From Pedosphaera sp. (GTDB lineage Bacteria > Verrucomicrobiota > Verrucomicrobiia > Limisphaerales > F1-12-MAGs170): a DNA stretch of 36,559 bases. Shown here piece after piece: positions 35,034 to 36,559 of this stretch. Position 1 is the first letter of the stretch. The number at the start of each line of letters is the position of its first letter. The stretch spans positions 1 to 36,559 of the forward strand of contig SIBF01000022.1 of the NCBI GenBank assembly GCA_009695275.1. Reading direction: 5' to 3'. The notes beneath the pieces are model-generated. The model was not told the origin of the DNA. It saw nothing but the letters and a program-made list of their open reading frames with translations, and made no database searches. A program made the translations under genes and the position numbers.

Positions 35034-35130
35034 GCTGGGATGTTACGATCCACACCCGCGTGACGCAAGGGCGCTGTTCGTTACCGCGCGTTTCTCCGTG
35101 AGACCACCGAACAAACGACCGCATCCTCTG

Positions 35131-35376
35131 ATGAAATCAAAAATCGTAAATCCTAAATCACAAATTCCTTGCGGCTTCACTCTGATCGAACTCCTCGTCG
35201 TCATCGCCATCCTGGCGGGGATGCTCCTGCCCGCTTTTTCTCGCGCTCAAGCAAAGGCCCAGGGCTTCCCGACTGGGAGGCCCGTCGTCAACACCTCGGC
35301 GCCGCCTGGCTCGACGTGGATGCGGCAACTGCCAGCTACCGTTACTACCGCCTGCACTACACACCATGAAGACTGA
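35131..35376 (+). pseudogene. Relic of a type IV prepilin/pseudopilin gene fused out of frame to another gene's tail
   Basis: From ATG 35131 the frame encodes MKSKIVNPKSQIPCGFTLIE and then LLVVIAILAGMLLPAFSRAQAK, a clear prepilin N-terminal methylation segment (cleavage after G, then FTLIE) like those of PVC DUF1559 pseudopilins. The usual IAIIAILAGMLLP has lost three residues. After AKAQG the sequence no longer resembles pseudopilins and stops at 35376 (81 residues against about 200-300). In the next frame (35169-35369) the end reads WLDVDAATASYRYYRLHYTP, a tail typical of other verrucomicrobial exported proteins. The locus thus looks like the junction of two gene fragments. It is probably non-functional. 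Confidence 0.65.
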
Positions 35377-35478
35377 AACCAGACTCGCACGAAACCAAGA
35401 GACGACATGTGACGCGATGTGTTCGATTGCGGTTCCAGCCATTCTCTTTCGGATGAACCCATCAAAGCTCTACCCACT

Positions 35479-36438
35479 ATGAATACAAACAAACCACACC
35501 ACCTCACGCGCCTCCGATCCATTCGACTCAGATTGCTGAGCCGAGCCCGGTTTGGGAAGTCCACATCGCCTGCAAGCTTTGTATTGCTGCTGCTCTTGGC
35601 CCTGTCCACTGCGGTGCAGGCACAGTTTGATTACCAGACCATTGACGGCACGATCACGATAACAGGCGGATGTCCGGACGGACCGATGACCATTCCGAGC
35701 ACGATCAATGGGCTGTCCGTCACCGCCATCGGGAACGGGGCGTTCTATGGCTGCACCAGCCTGACGAGCGTCACAATTCCCAACAGCGTCACCACCATCG
35801 GCGGATACGCGTTCTATGGCTGCACCAACCTGACGAGCGTCACGATTCCCAACAGCGTCACCACCATCGAGAACGGGGCGTTCTCGGGCTGCACCAGCCT
35901 GACGAGCATCACGATCCCCACCAGCGTCACCACCATCGGATGGTACGCGTTCTTTGGCTGCAGCAGTCTGACGGGCGTCACGATCCTCACCAGCGCGACC
36001 ACCATTGGGTACCAGGCGTTCTCTAAATGCAGCAGCCTGACAGGCATTCATGTGGACGCTGGAAACGCGAGCTTTAGCAGCGTGGAGGGTGTCCTATTTG
36101 ACCAGCGTCGGACGACGCTCATCCAATATCCTGGGGGGAAAGCCGGAAGCTACACGATCCCCAACAGCGTCACCAACATCGGATGGGGGGCGTTCTCCCG
36201 CTGCACCAGCCTGACGAGCGTCACGATTCCTAACAGCGTCACCAACATTGGGTACGGGGCGTTCTATGGCTGCAGCAGCTTGACGAGCGTCACGATCCCC
36301 AACAGCGTCACCACCATCGAGGTCGAGGCGTTCCCTGCCTGCACCAGCCTGACAAACGTCATAATTCCCAACAGCGTCACCACCGTAGGAAGCAGTGCGT
36401 TCTCGGGCTGCACAAGCCTCAGAAATCCTGACTTGTAG
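35479..36438 (+). CDS. Exported BspA-type leucine-rich-repeat protein
   Basis: From ATG 35479 the product is 319 residues. A long N-terminal basic region is followed by a hydrophobic signal segment at about 34-50 (FVLLLLLALSTAVQAQ). Then comes a short beta region (FDYQTIDGTITITGGCPDG). Nine BspA/LRR_5 units of 23 residues follow, with the pattern (A)F.GC.SLT.VTIPNSVTTIG. Unit five carries an extra segment of about 35 residues (HVDAGNASFSSVEGVLFDQR...YPGG), a common family variant. The last unit ends abruptly in SGCTSLRNPDL and the stop, with no C-terminal domain or sorting signal, so the protein may be truncated. BspA-type proteins bind host or matrix components or act at the cell surface. 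No clear ribosome binding site precedes the ATG; a longer frame starts at 35419. Confidence 0.85.
   Translation: MNTNKPHHLTRLRSIRLRLLSRARFGKSTSPASFVLLLLLALSTAVQAQFDYQTIDGTITITGGCPDGPMTIPSTINGLSVTAIGNGAFYGCTSLTSVTIPNSVTTIGGYAFYGCTNLTSVTIPNSVTTIENGAFSGCTSLTSITIPTSVTTIGWYAFFGCSSLTGVTILTSATTIGYQAFSKCSSLTGIHVDAGNASFSSVEGVLFDQRRTTLIQYPGGKAGSYTIPNSVTNIGWGAFSRCTSLTSVTIPNSVTNIGYGAFYGCSSLTSVTIPNSVTTIEVEAFPACTSLTNVIIPNSVTTVGSSAFSGCTSLRNPDL
35731..36428 (+). repeat. Tandem 69-bp coding repeats within the leucine-rich-repeat gene
   Basis: Successive 69-base units share long identical blocks, for example GCGTTCTATGGCTGCACCA and CCCAACAGCGTCACCACCAT. The first units (35731-35799 and 35800-35868) differ at only about ten positions. 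Nine units are present, interrupted once by an insertion at about 36046-36150. High DNA identity, not just protein similarity, implies recent expansion or gene conversion, and makes the copy number prone to change and to assembly error. Confidence 0.85.
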
Positions 36439-36518
36439 GGAGAAAAGGAAAGGGGTTCGTGGAAGAAGGAAGAGCCTGAGGTGCGGGGGATGAGCTGGAA
36501 GCGGATGGCTTGCTTGAG

Positions 36519-36559
36519 ATGAAATTGGGCACAAAGATCGGGCTATGCCTCAAGCGCAG
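36519..36559 (+). CDS. Possible start of a further gene, cut by the window end
   Basis: An ATG at 36519 opens a frame of 13 codons to the window edge (MKLGTKIGLCLKR). The MKL.TKI.L opening resembles the N-terminus of methyl-accepting chemotaxis proteins or sensor kinases, but 13 residues cannot prove it and there is no strong ribosome binding site. The remainder of 36439-36518 shows no gene. Confidence 0.2.
   Translation, partial: MKLGTKIGLCLKR

Noticed and set aside
35470-36051. Minus-strand frames antisense to the leucine-rich-repeat gene, also repetitive
   Set aside because: The repetition is inherited from the coding strand; the signal peptide and LRR pattern are only on the plus strand.
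35731-36428. Regular spaced repeats suggestive of a CRISPR array
   Set aside because: The period is 69 bp in phase with a protein frame encoding 23-residue leucine-rich repeats; there are no unique spacers.

Overview
The window looks like a chromosomal segment of a Verrucomicrobiota bacterium, possibly of the Pedosphaera/Limisphaerales type. The main reasons are protein families concentrated in the PVC superphylum. These are a membrane-bound-dehydrogenase beta-propeller next to a gene encoding a PVC-type haem-binding (CxxCH) domain fused to DUF1080, two FG-GAP/VCBS proteins with ASPIC/UnbV ends, a prepilin leader of the FTLIELLVVIAI type, and many large secreted proteins. This assignment rests on family knowledge and is not proven by a marker gene. 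No rRNA or tRNA gene was found.

Layout. 1-421: end of an ISXO2-like transposase and an imperfect inverted repeat. 422-11745 (minus strand): four large exported proteins, read in the order FN3/novel-module protein, GH38-like glycosidase, NodB-deacetylase/PHP fusion, FG-GAP/ASPIC protein; they could form one polysaccharide-related cluster. 11984-14572 (plus): an exported protein with seven cadherin-like repeats that overlaps dtd tail to tail. 14547-16667: dtd, a small secreted transglutaminase-like protein and a sugar-phosphate isomerase/epimerase-like TIM barrel. 16981-22042 (plus): inositol-monophosphatase-like enzyme, periplasmic cyclophilin, ABC-2 permease and a DUF2851 protein. A 91-bp MITE with a perfect 8-bp target duplication sits between the last two. 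22241-25957 (minus): a double-length FG-GAP/ASPIC protein. 26279-30720 (plus): a two-gene PVC dehydrogenase / cytochrome c-DUF1080 unit. 30740-31414 (minus): an ECF-type sigma factor. 31528-35033 (minus): two DUF4143-type AAA ATPases, the second broken by a one-base frameshift, then a PIN-type toxin-antitoxin pair. 35131-36559 (plus): a prepilin relic, a BspA-type leucine-rich-repeat protein made of near-identical 69-bp units, and possibly the start of another gene.

How the genes may work together. Most of the window encodes export-targeted proteins for binding or breaking down carbohydrates (GH38, NodB/PHP, DUF1080, dehydrogenase propeller) and surface display (cadherin-like, FN3, BspA). The housekeeping part is dtd and the IMPase-cyclophilin-permease-DUF2851 run. 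The right third is an accessory zone rich in ATPase/toxin-antitoxin genes, pseudogenes and repeats. The best-supported unusual observations are the MITE with its target duplication, the split dehydrogenase/haem pair, the NodB-PHP fusion, the duplicated uncharacterised module in the FN3 protein, and the single-base lesion in the second ATPase. No complete new defence or mobile system could be demonstrated.
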